From Arthrobacter sp. Bz4 (GTDB lineage Bacteria > Actinomycetota > Actinomycetes > Actinomycetales > Micrococcaceae), in assembly GCF_003075455.1 (NCBI RefSeq), contig NZ_QDAE01000018.1, positions 1 through 62,347 on the forward strand: DNA of 62,347 bases, given 5' to 3'. Below the pieces are notes generated by a model. The model was not told the DNA's origin, did not search any database, and saw only the letters and a program-made list of their open reading frames with translations. Positions 8,415 to 17,047 of this stretch are shown in pieces. The stretch's first letter is position 1. Every line of letters starts with the position of its first letter. Both the position numbers and the translations under genes were made by a program.

Positions 8415-8447
8415 CCTGGGCTGGTCCCGCGGTAGGGGCCAGCCCAG
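8415..8447. terminator. Hairpin between convergent permease and dehydrogenase genes
   Basis: Stem of 14 bp with one G-U pair (8415-8428 with 8434-8447, loop GCGGT), immediately after the permease stop and 8 bases from the end of the opposing dehydrogenase gene. Likely a shared terminator. Confidence 0.7.
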
Positions 8448-8455
8448 GCTGACCG

Positions 8456-9286
8456 TCAGCGCGCGGACCAGCCCCCGTCCATCACATACGACGAACCAGT
8501 CACCATGCCTGCCACGTCGGACGCCAGCCAGCACACCAGAGCTGCCACTTCTTCCGGTTCGACCATCCGTTTGATGGCACTTTCCGTGAGCATGATGGTG
8601 GACAGCACGTCTTCCTCGGAGATCCCGTGCAGACGCGCCTGGTCAGTGATCTGGTTTTCGACCAGCGGGGTGCGGACATATCCGGGGTTCACGCAGTTAC
8701 TGGTGACGCCGTACTCGCCACCCTCCAGCGCCGTCACCTTGGACAAGCCCTCCAACCCGTGCTTCGCCGACACGTAGGCCGCCTTGAACGGCGACGCCCG
8801 CAGCCCGTGGATTGAGGACAGGTTAATGATCCGGCCGAAGCCTCTGTCGTACATCGCGGGCAGCGCGGCTCGGATCAGCAGGAAGGGTGCCTCCAACATC
8901 AGCGTGTGGATCCGTCGGAAGTCGGCTGGGTCAAACTTGTGGATTGGCTGTACCGCCTGGATACCGGCGTTGTTGACGAGGATGTCGACGTCGAGGCTGA
9001 GGTCCTCAAGCTCCCCGGTACTCAGCAGGTCCACGGTCCACGATTCGCCATTCACTTCCTCGGCCAGCGCGGCGGCACCGTCGCCATCGCGGTCCGCGAC
9101 GGTCACATGCGCACCCTGAGCGGCAAACGCCCGGACGGTAGCCGCTCCGATCCCGCTGGCACCGCCGGTCACGAGCGCCCGGCGCCCGGCGAGCGGCTGC
9201 GCGCTGGTAGTTCTGCCCGGACGTGCCGCCTCAACCGTCCGCTGGGTTGGTGGCTGGGCTGGCATCTTCACCTGTGTGGATGCCAT
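8456..9286 (-). CDS. 3-hydroxybutyrate dehydrogenase (SDR family)
   Basis: Cytoplasmic NAD-dependent short-chain dehydrogenase that probably interconverts 3-hydroxybutyrate and acetoacetate. Classical SDR features: cofactor motif TGGASGIG, NNAG, the Ser in NLSSIHGLRAS, and the catalytic YVSAKHG. The HGLRASPFKAAYVSAKHGLEGL stretch is characteristic of bacterial 3-hydroxybutyrate dehydrogenases. The ATG at 9286 gives 276 residues with an extra N-terminal stretch of about 35 residues before the Rossmann fold. The ATG overlaps the stop of the upstream transporter gene (TGATG), so the two are co-translated; a transporter for 3-hydroxybutyrate or a related acid is then a natural partner. A divergent LysR regulator completes the cluster. 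Substrate assignment rests on family resemblance. Confidence 0.85.
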   Translation of the reverse strand: MASTQVKMPAQPPTQRTVEAARPGRTTSAQPLAGRRALVTGGASGIGAATVRAFAAQGAHVTVADRDGDGAAALAEEVNGESWTVDLLSTGELEDLSLDVDILVNNAGIQAVQPIHKFDPADFRRIHTLMLEAPFLLIRAALPAMYDRGFGRIINLSSIHGLRASPFKAAYVSAKHGLEGLSKVTALEGGEYGVTSNCVNPGYVRTPLVENQITDQARLHGISEEDVLSTIMLTESAIKRMVEPEEVAALVCWLASDVAGMVTGSSYVMDGGWSAR

Positions 9287-10684
9287 CAGGCAGTACCGTT
9301 CGGAACCGGGATGCCGTGGCGCTCCGCGTCCGCGGCGTCGACGTCGCGCAGTGAGATTCCTTTGGTTTCCTTTAGGGTGACGACGGCGATGCCGGTCACC
9401 ACACACGCACCCAGGACGTAGAGCGCAACCCCCACCCAGGAACCGGTCTCCTGAAGGATGGCCGTCGCGATGATCGGCGCCATCGACCCGGCAATAATCG
9501 ATGTCACCTGGTAGCCGAGGGAAACCCCCGAATACCGCATGCGGGTGGGGAACATTTCAGCCATGATGGCTGGCTGTCCCGCATACATCAGGGCGTGGAA
9601 GCACAGGCCGATGGTGACCGCCAGGATGATGATCACTGGGTTCTGGGTGTCAAACATCGGGAAGGCGAAGAACGCCCAGGTGGCGCCGAGAATCGCTCCG
9701 GCAAGGTAGACAGGTTTGCGGCCGAAACGATCAGACAGCCGGCCCACCTGGGGAATCACCAGGAAGTGGACCACGTGGGCGATCAGCAGCGCGAGGAGGA
9801 GCTGGCTGGTGTCGTATTCATGGACGGTCTTCAGGTAGACGATCGAGAAGCTGACAATGATGTAGTAAAGAATATTCTCGGCAAAGCGCAAGCCCATGGC
9901 GCCCAGGATTCCCCTGGGGTATTTCTTAACTACCTCGAGGACCCCGTAGTTGATCGACTTCTCGCGCTCAACCTGTTCACGTGCCTCAAGGAAGATCGGC
10001 GCTTCACTGACGTGCGTCCGGATGTAGTAACCAATGACCACGATGACCGCTGATAGCCAGAACGCTACCCGCCAGCCCCAGGCCAGAAATTCGTCTTCGG
10101 GAAGGATGAACGACATGGTCAGCAGAACCACGGTTGCCAGGAGGTTGCCGACGGGGACAGCCGCCTGCGGCCAACTGGCCCAGAACCCGCGGGACTTGTT
10201 GGGGCTGTGCTCGGCAACCAGCAGAACGGCGCCACCCCATTCACCGCCGACGGCGAAGCCCTGCACGAAGCGCAGGACTACCAGCAGGGCCGGAGCCCAG
10301 TACCCGATCGTGTTGTAGCCCGGAAGGCAGCCCATCAGGAAGGTCGCTACACCGACCAGGATGATGGTCACCTGGAGGGTGCTTGCGGCCGAGCTTGTCT
10401 CCAATCTGGCCGAAGAAGATCCCGCCGAGCGGACGGGCGATGAAGCCGACGGCGTAGGTCAGGAACGCTGCGATGATCCCATCGAGCGGGGTCGCCGCGT
10501 TGGGGAAGAACACCACCGCGAAGACCAGGGTGGCGGCGGTGGCGTAGAGGAAAAACTCGTACCATTCGACAACTGTCCCGACCATCGAGGCTGCGCCAAC
10601 TTTTTTCAGACCTGACTCGTCGGTACGGTCGCGCCCCGGGGTTCCCTGCGGGCCGGACTGGGTGGAGCGTTGATTGACGCTCAT
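9286..10684 (-). pseudogene. MFS transporter, metabolite:H+ symporter type (frameshifted)
   Basis: A 12-TM major facilitator of the MHS group (proline/betaine, shikimate, dicarboxylate transporters). The ATG at 10684 follows AAGGAG with 6-base spacing. The first frame gives the N-terminal helices and the loop motif GDKLGRK, then goes wrong at about 10381; the next frame resumes immediately with [16 protein letters not shown] and continues to the stop at 9286. The loop after GRK needs either one extra base removed or two bases restored, giving about 465 residues, normal for MHS. The second half retains the duplicated motif SDRFGRKP. It is coupled to 3-hydroxybutyrate dehydrogenase through TGATG. 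Probably an organic acid (3-hydroxybutyrate) symporter, if functional. Confidence 0.83.
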
Positions 10685-10831
10685 GGCTTTCTCCTTCTGT
10701 GTCGACGGTGACACTATGCCTACTGGGTACTGTGACAGGCGTCACCCCAGGAACAACCTCATTGAGTATTGCTGCAGATGTTGACCGCTTCAATGACCAA
10801 CTCCGCACCTCGATACTGCGAAAATGCAGAT

Positions 10832-11739
10832 ATGAGCTTTCCCAACCCCAGCGACCTGTTGATTCTGTTGACCGTCTCCCGCAGCGGCCGGTTCACTACT
10901 GCCGCCGAGGCGCTGGAGCTGAACCACACGACTGTGTCCCGGCGGATCGCTGCCCTGGAGAAAAGCCTCGGCGGTCATGTCCTGGTTCGGGCCAGCGGTG
11001 GGTGGGAGCTCACCGAGTTGGGTTTTCGAGCGGTCGCCGCAGCTGAGCGGGTCGCATCAGCGGTGAATGGGTTGGCCGACGGCGACGACGACGCCCCGGT
11101 AACCGGCGTCGTCCGGATGAGCGCCACCGACGGATTCAGCGCCTACATCGCCGCGCCAGCGTTCGCCAGGCTGCGGCGGGAGCATCCCCGACTGTCCGTC
11201 GAGATAGTCGCCGCCACTCGCCGCGCCTCGCAGACCCGCAGCGGACTTGATCTTGAGGTGGTGGTCGGTGAACCTCAGGTGCATCGCGCTGAGGCGTTCC
11301 GGTTGGGTGAATACATGCTGGGCCTCTACGCCTCCCGGGAGTACCTGTCCGAATGGGGCACCCCGCGCAGTGTCGTCGAGGCAGCTGAGCACCAGTTGGT
11401 CTACTTCATTGATTCGATGCTGCAGGTGGACAGTCTCGACACCCCTCGGCGGTTACTGCCGACGATGAAGGATTCGCTCAGTTCCACCAATGTCTTTGTC
11501 CATGTGGAGGCTACCCGGCTGGCGCCGGGATTGGGCTCCTGCCCTGTTTCATGGCAGACCGGCATGATGATCTGGTCCGTCTTCTTCCTGCCGAGATCGC
11601 CGAGCGGCTCGGCTACTGGCTGGTCGCCAGACCGGATTCACTGCGGCAGCCAGCCGTAGCTGTGGTTGTTGCGGCCCTCCGCGATGCTACTGCAGCCTAC
11701 GAAGATCACCTGCTGGGCAGATCCGCGATCCGGTTCTGA
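10832..11739 (+). pseudogene. LysR-type transcriptional regulator (frameshifted)
   Basis: DNA-binding regulator with an N-terminal winged HTH (about residues 5-64; GRFTTAAEALELNHTTVSRR) and a LysR effector domain. The first frame is normal to VHVEATR and then drifts. The adjacent frame carries on GAGIGLLPCFMADRHDDLVR and ends at 11739 with LLGRSAIRF. One missing G in a GG(G) run near 11517-11519 explains it; restored length is about 302 residues, right for the family. It is divergent from the MFS/3-hydroxybutyrate dehydrogenase pair across 147 bases, the classical arrangement for a LysR activator and its target. The ATG at 10832 places the HTH at the proper distance from the N-terminus; no good ribosome-binding site is visible. 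A T-N11-A box was not resolved by eye. Confidence 0.83.
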
Positions 11740-11761
11740 CTACCTTCGCCCGGCTGCAGGG

Positions 11762-12619
11762 TCACTGATCGTGGAGGACCTGCGCGCCGTTGCTGAACTT
11801 CCGCACCCGGGCGTCGTCCCACACCTGAGCTGGTACTCCCCCACCCAGCAGCACGCGAGCCAGCCCCGGATCCTGATCCAGTGGTGTCTCGCTGCCGGCG
11901 ATGATGACGTTGCCATACCGTCGTCCCTTCAGCATGGCTGGGTCAGCGATCACTGCTGTGTAAGTAAATGCCTCACCGATGGTGGCCGCCTCCCGGCGGG
12001 CGCCGGCGAGGTCCGGTGAGTCACCGCAGTTGACCAGATAGAGGCCGTTTTCACTGAGCACCCTCTTGGCGTGCTGGGTGAACTCAAGGGTGGTCAACGG
12101 CCGTGGGGTTTTGCTGCCCGCAAAAACATCGCGGATGATCAGATCGCGGCTTCCGGCGGTGAGGGATTCCGTTACCTCGCGGGCTTCGCCCACCCTGATG
12201 CGCACCAGCGGGGCACGCGGGAGGTCAAACCAGTCCCGCACCAACCCGGCAAGTCTGCTATCGAGTTCCACCACCACCTGACGAGCCTCCGGTACCGATG
12301 CGGCGAAGTACCGCGCCAGCGAACAGGCTCCGCCGCCGAGGTGGAGCGCCCGCAGGGGCCCGCCGTCGCGTCGCTGGGATTCGACCAGTGCCGCGATCCA
12401 CCTCATGTATTCGAAGTCCAGGCGCAACGGGTCGCTGAGATCGATGTGCGAACTGGGTACTCCGTTGACCTTGAGGATCCAGCCGTTGGGGTTGAACGGG
12501 TCGGGTTCCACTTCGCAGGTGCCGGTGTCAATGTCGTAGGTTCCGGCAACCGGTCCTGAGTCGCCCTGATCGGGCTGGGCTTTCGGGTCGCCGGGCCGGG
12601 CCGGTCTCTGCCGTCCCAT
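11762..12619 (-). CDS. Spermidine synthase-like methyltransferase-fold protein
   Basis: A 285-residue cytoplasmic protein with a class-I Rossmann methyltransferase fold of the spermidine-synthase group. The nucleotide-binding loop is LHLGGGACSLARY at about residue 92, followed by VVELD; IIRDVFAG occupies the place of the catalytic Asp loop. It lacks the canonical spermidine synthase residues around the active Asp and Tyr, so aminopropyl transfer is not assured; actinobacterial members of this group are often annotated as fused or orphan spermidine synthases with unknown substrate. The ATG overlaps the stop of the 54-residue gene upstream (TAATG). It ends 22 bases from the convergent LysR gene. 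Confidence in the fold is high; the reaction is uncertain. Confidence 0.78.
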   Translation of the reverse strand: MGRQRPARPGDPKAQPDQGDSGPVAGTYDIDTGTCEVEPDPFNPNGWILKVNGVPSSHIDLSDPLRLDFEYMRWIAALVESQRRDGGPLRALHLGGGACSLARYFAASVPEARQVVVELDSRLAGLVRDWFDLPRAPLVRIRVGEAREVTESLTAGSRDLIIRDVFAGSKTPRPLTTLEFTQHAKRVLSENGLYLVNCGDSPDLAGARREAATIGEAFTYTAVIADPAMLKGRRYGNVIIAGSETPLDQDPGLARVLLGGGVPAQVWDDARVRKFSNGAQVLHDQ

Positions 12620-12783
12620 TACTGCCGCCCCACCTTAGGAGTGGTCAGCCCGTCGGCGATCATGCCGGCATCCCGGGTTGAGCGGGCGAGCACCACTCCG
12701 AGGAGTTCGTCGTCGTCGGGAAGGGCGCGCCGAACCAGGAATATGGGCATAGGTGCCATGCTAGCCGCCCGGATGGCCACCAT
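12619..12783 (-). CDS. Conserved-looking 54-residue protein of unknown function
   Basis: A small protein that I do not recognise: an N-terminal hydrophobic-basic stretch (MPIFLVRR), then an acidic DDDELLGVVLARS segment and a polar C-terminus. Two things make it credible despite its size: its ATG at 12783 overlaps the stop of the acetyltransferase gene upstream as TAATG, and its own stop overlaps the ATG of the spermidine-synthase-like gene downstream, again as TAATG. An internal start at 12759 or 12750 (MAPMPIF, MPIF) would give 46 or 43 residues but has no better ribosome-binding site. No signal peptide or membrane helix is clear. Its function is unknown; co-translation suggests it works with one of its neighbours. 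Confidence 0.6.
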   Translation of the reverse strand: MVAIRAASMAPMPIFLVRRALPDDDELLGVVLARSTRDAGMIADGLTTPKVGRQ

Positions 12784-13270
12784 TACTGGCGGTGCATCCG
12801 GAACATCGGCCGGTGGTGCCAGGTGGGCCCGCAGAGAGTGTCCGTGCCGTCCGGTTCGAAGCCGTTCCGCCGATAGAAGCGTTCGGCCCGCGGGTTCCCG
12901 TTGAGAATCCACAGGTAGGCGGCCCGGTTTTCGATGGCGGTATCCAAAAGCCGCTGGCCCAACCCGGTGCCGTGGGACGCGGCGAGGGTGTAAATGTGGT
13001 GCAATTCGAAGTCGGGACGATCCTCATCCCGGCCCGGCCCCGACGTTGCGATGCCCACGCCGTCCCAGCCTCATCGAACGCCACCCAACTGGAGGCACCG
13101 GCCTCGAGCGCAGCCCGCCGCTTGGCGATCAGGGCAGGCAGTTCGGCGTCGTAGTACGCGTGAAACTGGGGTGGCATGATCTGCGCATAGGTCTCGTGCA
13201 GGCCCTGCAGGTGGGTGCGGGAGTAGGTTTCTGCGTCGTCGGGCGACGCCCGGCGGATGGAAAAAATCAC
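12783..13270 (-). pseudogene. GNAT family N-acetyltransferase (frameshifted)
   Basis: GCN5-related acetyltransferase using acetyl-CoA; substrate unknown. The first frame covers MIFSIRRASPDDAETY to SSWVAFDEAGT, then leaves the family pattern. The next frame gives GIATSGPG, FELHHIYTLAASHGTGLGQRLLD (the acetyl-CoA-binding motif A, Q/R-x-x-G-x-G/A) and NPRAERFYRRNGF (motif B), ending at 12783. One lost G or C in a GG(G)C context at about 13060 accounts for the shift; the restored protein would have about 162 residues, normal for GNAT. It heads a three-gene minus-strand unit with TAATG junctions. If the shift is real, coupling to the two downstream genes would also be disturbed. Confidence 0.8.
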
Positions 13271-13279
13271 CCGCCCAGT

Positions 13280-13936
13280 TTATGCCGCGGCGGCAACGAC
13301 CACGGCCACCGCAAACCCGTCCCAGTCCTTGGACCCGACGGTCTGGATAGCGGTTGCCTCCAGTTGGGGGTGGCTGCCCAGCAGTTCCAGCGCTTCCCGG
13401 GTGCCCCGCACCGCGTCATCACCGTTCGTCTCAAGGACGGTTCCACCGCGCACCACGTTGTCGAGGACGATCACGCTGCCTGGCCGGGACAACCTGATCG
13501 CCCAGTCCAGGTAACGCGGGTTGTTCGCTTTGTCGGCATCAATGAAGAACAGGTCGTAGGGTCCGGTCAGAGTGGGAAGGGTGTCGAGCGCTGCACCCAC
13601 GTGGATGGTGACCTTATGGCCCTCACCTGCCTGATCCAGGTTCTGGCGGGCCACCTCGGCGTGGGCCTGCTCGTACTCGCAGGTATCAACCAGACCGTCG
13701 TCGGGCACGCCCCGGGCCAGCCAGATGGTGCTGAATCCGCCGAGGGTGCCAATTTCGAGGATCCGCCGTGCGCCCTGAATCCGTGCCAGCAGCATCAGGA
13801 ATTTCCCCTGCGTGGGGGTGACTTCGATGGCGGGCATCCCCGCAGCGGCAGTCGCGTCAACTGCCCCGGTCAGCGCCTCATCCGGTTGGACCACCGTGTC
13901 CACCAGATAACGTTCGACAGCGGCCCACCCAGTCAT
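13280..13936 (-). CDS. Class I SAM-dependent O-methyltransferase
   Basis: A 218-residue soluble methyltransferase of the caffeoyl-CoA/catechol O-methyltransferase group (Methyltransf_3). The SAM-binding loop is LEIGTLGGFSTIWLA at about residue 60, followed by the acidic residue in CEYE; the metal-binding region is FFIDADKANNPRYLDWA (about 130) and VLDNVVRGG (about 155), where the Asp/Asn residues normally bind a divalent ion. Its ATG overlaps by four bases the stop of the thiamine-binding gene upstream (ATGA), so the two are co-translated, though no functional connection is known. The C-terminus ends in an unusual Val/Ala run. Substrate unknown; catechol-like small molecules are usual for the family. 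Confidence 0.87.
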   Translation of the reverse strand: MTGWAAVERYLVDTVVQPDEALTGAVDATAAAGMPAIEVTPTQGKFLMLLARIQGARRILEIGTLGGFSTIWLARGVPDDGLVDTCEYEQAHAEVARQNLDQAGEGHKVTIHVGAALDTLPTLTGPYDLFFIDADKANNPRYLDWAIRLSRPGSVIVLDNVVRGGTVLETNGDDAVRGTREALELLGSHPQLEATAIQTVGSKDWDGFAVAVVVAAAA

Positions 13937-14274
13937 GAATGGCCCTGGTACTCGTCCATCTCGTCAATGGCCTGCTCGAGGCGTTCCACTTTTCCGGTCA
14001 GCTCACACGAATAGCCTGGGCGGATGTCCGCCTTCAATACCAGTGAGACGCGGCTGCCGTACTTGCCGACTGCTGCGGTGGCCCGCTTGATCACGTCCAT
14101 CACCTCATCCCACTCACCCTCGATCGTGGTGAACATGGAATCCGTCTGGTTGGGCAGGCCCGAGTCGCGGACAATCCTGACGGCTTCGGCCACTGCGTCG
14201 TGGACCGAACCATCCGCGTTCTCCGCCGTGGTGGCACCGGTTCCGGCTGGGGCAACTGAGAAGGCTACAAGCAT
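13933..14274 (-). CDS. Thiamine-binding (MTH1187/YkoF-like) family protein
   Basis: A 113-residue ferredoxin-like-fold protein of the MTH1187/YqgV family (thiamine-binding, formerly DUF77). It starts MLVAFSVAPAGTG with the ATG at 14274, matching the family's first beta strand; earlier in-frame ATG at 14298 would add eight unrelated residues. The VHDAVAEAVRIVRDSGLPNQ and EGEWDEVMDVIKRA segments are the typical helix and thiamine-site region. Members bind thiamine or its hydroxymethylpyrimidine moiety, either as a store or as soluble component of uptake systems, but the physiological role is unsettled. It shares a four-base overlap with the methyltransferase gene. The 130 bases upstream separate it divergently from pta. 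Confidence 0.82.
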   Translation of the reverse strand: MLVAFSVAPAGTGATTAENADGSVHDAVAEAVRIVRDSGLPNQTDSMFTTIEGEWDEVMDVIKRATAAVGKYGSRVSLVLKADIRPGYSCELTGKVERLEQAIDEMDEYQGHS

Positions 14275-14405
14275 GGTCCAAGTCTGGCATATCGGCACCC
14301 CAGCGGAAGGGGTTGCAGCAAGATTGGTGCTGAGCCAGCGAGATAAAATCTCCGGATGTGCCCGCCGTCATGGCTAGGTCGTCCACCGTTTGGCAGGATG
14401 GGGCA

Positions 14406-16484
14406 ATGACTCGCGGAATATATGTCAGTGCCATGACTGAAGGCTCAGGTAAGTCCCTCATCTCTCTGGGGTTGGCGGACATGCTCCACCGGCATTCGGA
14501 CCGGGTCGGGTTCTTCAGGCCCATCGTTGAAGGCGATGACGTGGAAGCGGACCCGATGGTCAACCTGATGCAGCGCTCATTCGATCTTCCGCCGGCACGC
14601 GCCCGCGGCGGTCTCACCCGCACCGAGGCGCGGGCCCTCCTGGTCAAAGGCCAGCGGGAAGAAATCGACACCCGGTGCGTCGCTATTTACAGCGAGATCG
14701 CGCGGGACTGCGACGTCATCATCGTCGAAGGCACCGACCTCAGCGGGCACGACGCCCCGCTCGAGTTCGACCTGAACGCTCGGCTCGCCAACAATCTCGG
14801 CGCCATGGTGCTGGCGGTTGTGAACGCCAAGGAGATGTCCGTGTCCGAAGCGGCCGACGCCGTCGACGTCGCCCGCCGCGAACTGGACGCCGCGCAGGTT
14901 TCGCTGCTGGCCATGATGGTCAACCGGGCGGCGGACGACGCCGTCGCTGAGATCAGCTCGCAGGTCCGCCCCGGGCGGTCCGGGCGTCCCGTGTATGTCA
15001 TTCCGGAACTTGCGGAGATTTCCCGGCCCACCGTCGGCGAGGTAGCCCGCGCGCTCGGGGCCCGGCAGATTGCGGGTAGCCCCACCCTTGAACGGGACGT
15101 CGCGTCGATCAAGGTCGCCGCTATGAACGTCGGAAACTTTCTTCATAAGCTCACCGACGGGGCCCTGGTGATCGTCCCCGGAGATCGGGCCGACGTCATG
15201 GTGGCAACCCTTGCGTCCTCCTTCTCACCGGAATTCCCCGTGCCCTCCGGTCTGATCCTCACCGGTGGTCTCGCCCCTGATTCCACGATCCTTTCCCTGC
15301 TGGCGCAAGCGCCCTTCCCCGTTTTTACACTCGACGATGACACCTACACCGCAGCACGGCGGGTCAGTGAGGTGCGCGGGGAAATTGCGACCGGGTTGAA
15401 GCGCAAGGCGGCGGCGGCCCTCGGCGCCTGGGCCCGCCAGGTCGATGAGAAGGAGCTTCTTGAGCGGCTTGAACTCCCCCGGGCGCTCACCATGACGCCG
15501 CTGCGGTTCCTACACGACCTGATCGAGCGGGCACGGTCCCAGCGTCGCCACATCGTTCTCCCCGAGGGGGAGGACCTGAGGATCCTTCGGGCCGCCGAGA
15601 TCCTGCACCGCCGGGACGTCTGCGATCTGACCATTCTCGGGCCAGAGACGAAGATCCGCGAGCTCGCGGCGGGGCAGGGCATCGACCTGTCCGGGCTCAC
15701 CCTCGTTGATCCGGCCACGTCCGATTTGCGCGAAGAGTTCGCCGCCGAGTACGTGCGGCTACGGTCCCACAAGGGCGTGTCCATCGAAAATGCCCGGGAA
15801 CGTATGCTCGAAGGCGCATACTTCGGAACCATGATGGTGCAGCTCGGGAAAGTGGATGGCATGGTCTCTGGGGCGGCGCACACCACCGCCAACACCATTC
15901 GGCCGGCGCTGGAGTTCGTGAAGACCAAGGAGGGTGTAAAGATCGTGTCCTCGGTCTTCTTGATGCTACTGAGCGACCGCGTACTGGTCTACGGCGACTG
16001 CGCCGTCAACCCCAATCCCAACGACGAGCAGCTCGCCGATATTGCGGTGGCCTCGGCGGAGACCGCTGAGCAGTTCGGCGTGGATCCACGGGTGGCCATG
16101 CTTTCCTACTCGACCGGCGAATCAGGTTCAGGCGGCGCAGTGGACGAAGTACGCCGAGCCACTGAGCTGGTGCGGGAATTGCGGCCAGAGCTTCCGGTGG
16201 AGGGCCCGATCCAGTACGACGCCGCCGTCGACGCCTCGGTCGCGAAGTCGAAGCTTCCCGGATCATCGGTCGCCGGTCAGGCTACCGTCTTCATCTTCCC
16301 CGACCTCAACACGGGCAACAACACGTACAAGGCAGTCCAGCAGTCGGCGGGCGCCGTGGCTGTGGGGCCGGTGCTGCAGGGCCTCCGGAAGCCGGTCAAT
16401 GACCTTTCCCGCGGCTGCACCGTTGAAGATATCGTCAACACTGTGGCAATCACCGCCGTCCAGGCGCAGGACACCGGAGAGTGA
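14406..16484 (+). CDS. pta: Phosphate acetyltransferase
   Basis: Interconverts acetyl-CoA plus phosphate with acetyl phosphate plus CoA; with AckA it forms the acetate overflow/assimilation route. The 692-residue protein has the long architecture: an N-terminal BioD-like P-loop domain (SAMTEGSGKS near residue 10), a central DRTGG domain (about 215-330), and a C-terminal catalytic PTA_PTB domain (about 370-690) with ILPEGEDLRILRAAE, GMVSGAAHTTANTIRPAL and VFIFPDLNTGN. The ATG at 14406 puts the P-loop at the correct distance; the upstream ATG at 14358 is not supported by a ribosome-binding site. The frame is intact. ackA lies downstream, but a short opposite-strand gene is inserted between them. 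Confidence 0.96.
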   Translation: MTRGIYVSAMTEGSGKSLISLGLADMLHRHSDRVGFFRPIVEGDDVEADPMVNLMQRSFDLPPARARGGLTRTEARALLVKGQREEIDTRCVAIYSEIARDCDVIIVEGTDLSGHDAPLEFDLNARLANNLGAMVLAVVNAKEMSVSEAADAVDVARRELDAAQVSLLAMMVNRAADDAVAEISSQVRPGRSGRPVYVIPELAEISRPTVGEVARALGARQIAGSPTLERDVASIKVAAMNVGNFLHKLTDGALVIVPGDRADVMVATLASSFSPEFPVPSGLILTGGLAPDSTILSLLAQAPFPVFTLDDDTYTAARRVSEVRGEIATGLKRKAAAALGAWARQVDEKELLERLELPRALTMTPLRFLHDLIERARSQRRHIVLPEGEDLRILRAAEILHRRDVCDLTILGPETKIRELAAGQGIDLSGLTLVDPATSDLREEFAAEYVRLRSHKGVSIENARERMLEGAYFGTMMVQLGKVDGMVSGAAHTTANTIRPALEFVKTKEGVKIVSSVFLMLLSDRVLVYGDCAVNPNPNDEQLADIAVASAETAEQFGVDPRVAMLSYSTGESGSGGAVDEVRRATELVRELRPELPVEGPIQYDAAVDASVAKSKLPGSSVAGQATVFIFPDLNTGNNTYKAVQQSAGAVAVGPVLQGLRKPVNDLSRGCTVEDIVNTVAITAVQAQDTGE

Positions 16485-16527
16485 TTGGCAAAGGCGATCG
16501 ACTGGTTCGGCTTACCGGACGCTGATC

Positions 16528-16917
16528 TCAGGAGGGAATGTCGCCAACGGTGCTGTATTTGCGCCGCCAGTCGCGGCCTTCCTCCCCGCCGTAGAGGGTC
16601 CAGTATTCGCGGCCTGAAGTGATAACGCCGTCGGCGACGGTCCAAATCGAGACAACACGGAAGATGCCAACGTCCTCCTGAGGCACCTGTACCTCGGACA
16701 CGACGACGTCGCCAGCGTCGTAAACATTTAACACGTCAATGCTCCAGCCGTTCGGATGCTCTGAATTCACCGCAACTAGGTTGTCCTTGCCACGGATGAT
16801 TTCGCGCGTGACGGGCCAGAAGACCTCCACGTTGTCGGCAAGTGTTCGTCCAACAGCGTTCCAGTCCCGGCTCCACACCGCCGACCAATACCGCCGGACC
16901 ACCTCGGTAGCTTCCAT
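16528..16917 (-). CDS. SnoaL/NTF2-like family protein
   Basis: A 129-residue small cone-barrel protein. EVVRRYWSAVWSRDWNAVGRTLADNVEVFWP is the usual opening helix pair of SnoaL-like proteins, and the later strands (VSIWTVADGVITSGREYW) fit the fold. Such proteins are isomerases, dehydratases or small-molecule binders; no catalytic set can be assigned, so the role is unknown. It lies on the minus strand between pta and ackA, with its 5' end 130 bases before the ackA start, so the two are divergently arranged. The ATG at 16917 places the first helix at the N-terminus. It seems to be a later insertion in the usual pta-ackA pair. Confidence 0.75.
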   Translation of the reverse strand: MEATEVVRRYWSAVWSRDWNAVGRTLADNVEVFWPVTREIIRGKDNLVAVNSEHPNGWSIDVLNVYDAGDVVVSEVQVPQEDVGIFRVVSIWTVADGVITSGREYWTLYGGEEGRDWRRKYSTVGDIPS

Positions 16918-17047
16918 ACGCCGATGCTACTCGACTTGCCATCCACCTACATCGGAAATGGGTTGTTGCTGGTGCGCCAGTCGCCTGCTGAAGGACGCCA
17001 CCGCACGACGTCAGCAGCCTCCAGTAGAGTTTCAGGCAGGAGGCACC

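Noticed and set aside
10685..10831. Specific LysR operator in the divergent region
   Set aside because: Several loose T-N11-A possibilities exist, but none is a clean inverted repeat, so I do not claim one.
14358..14405. Alternative earlier ATG for pta
   Set aside because: No ribosome-binding site, and the added 16 residues are not part of the family's N-terminal P-loop domain.
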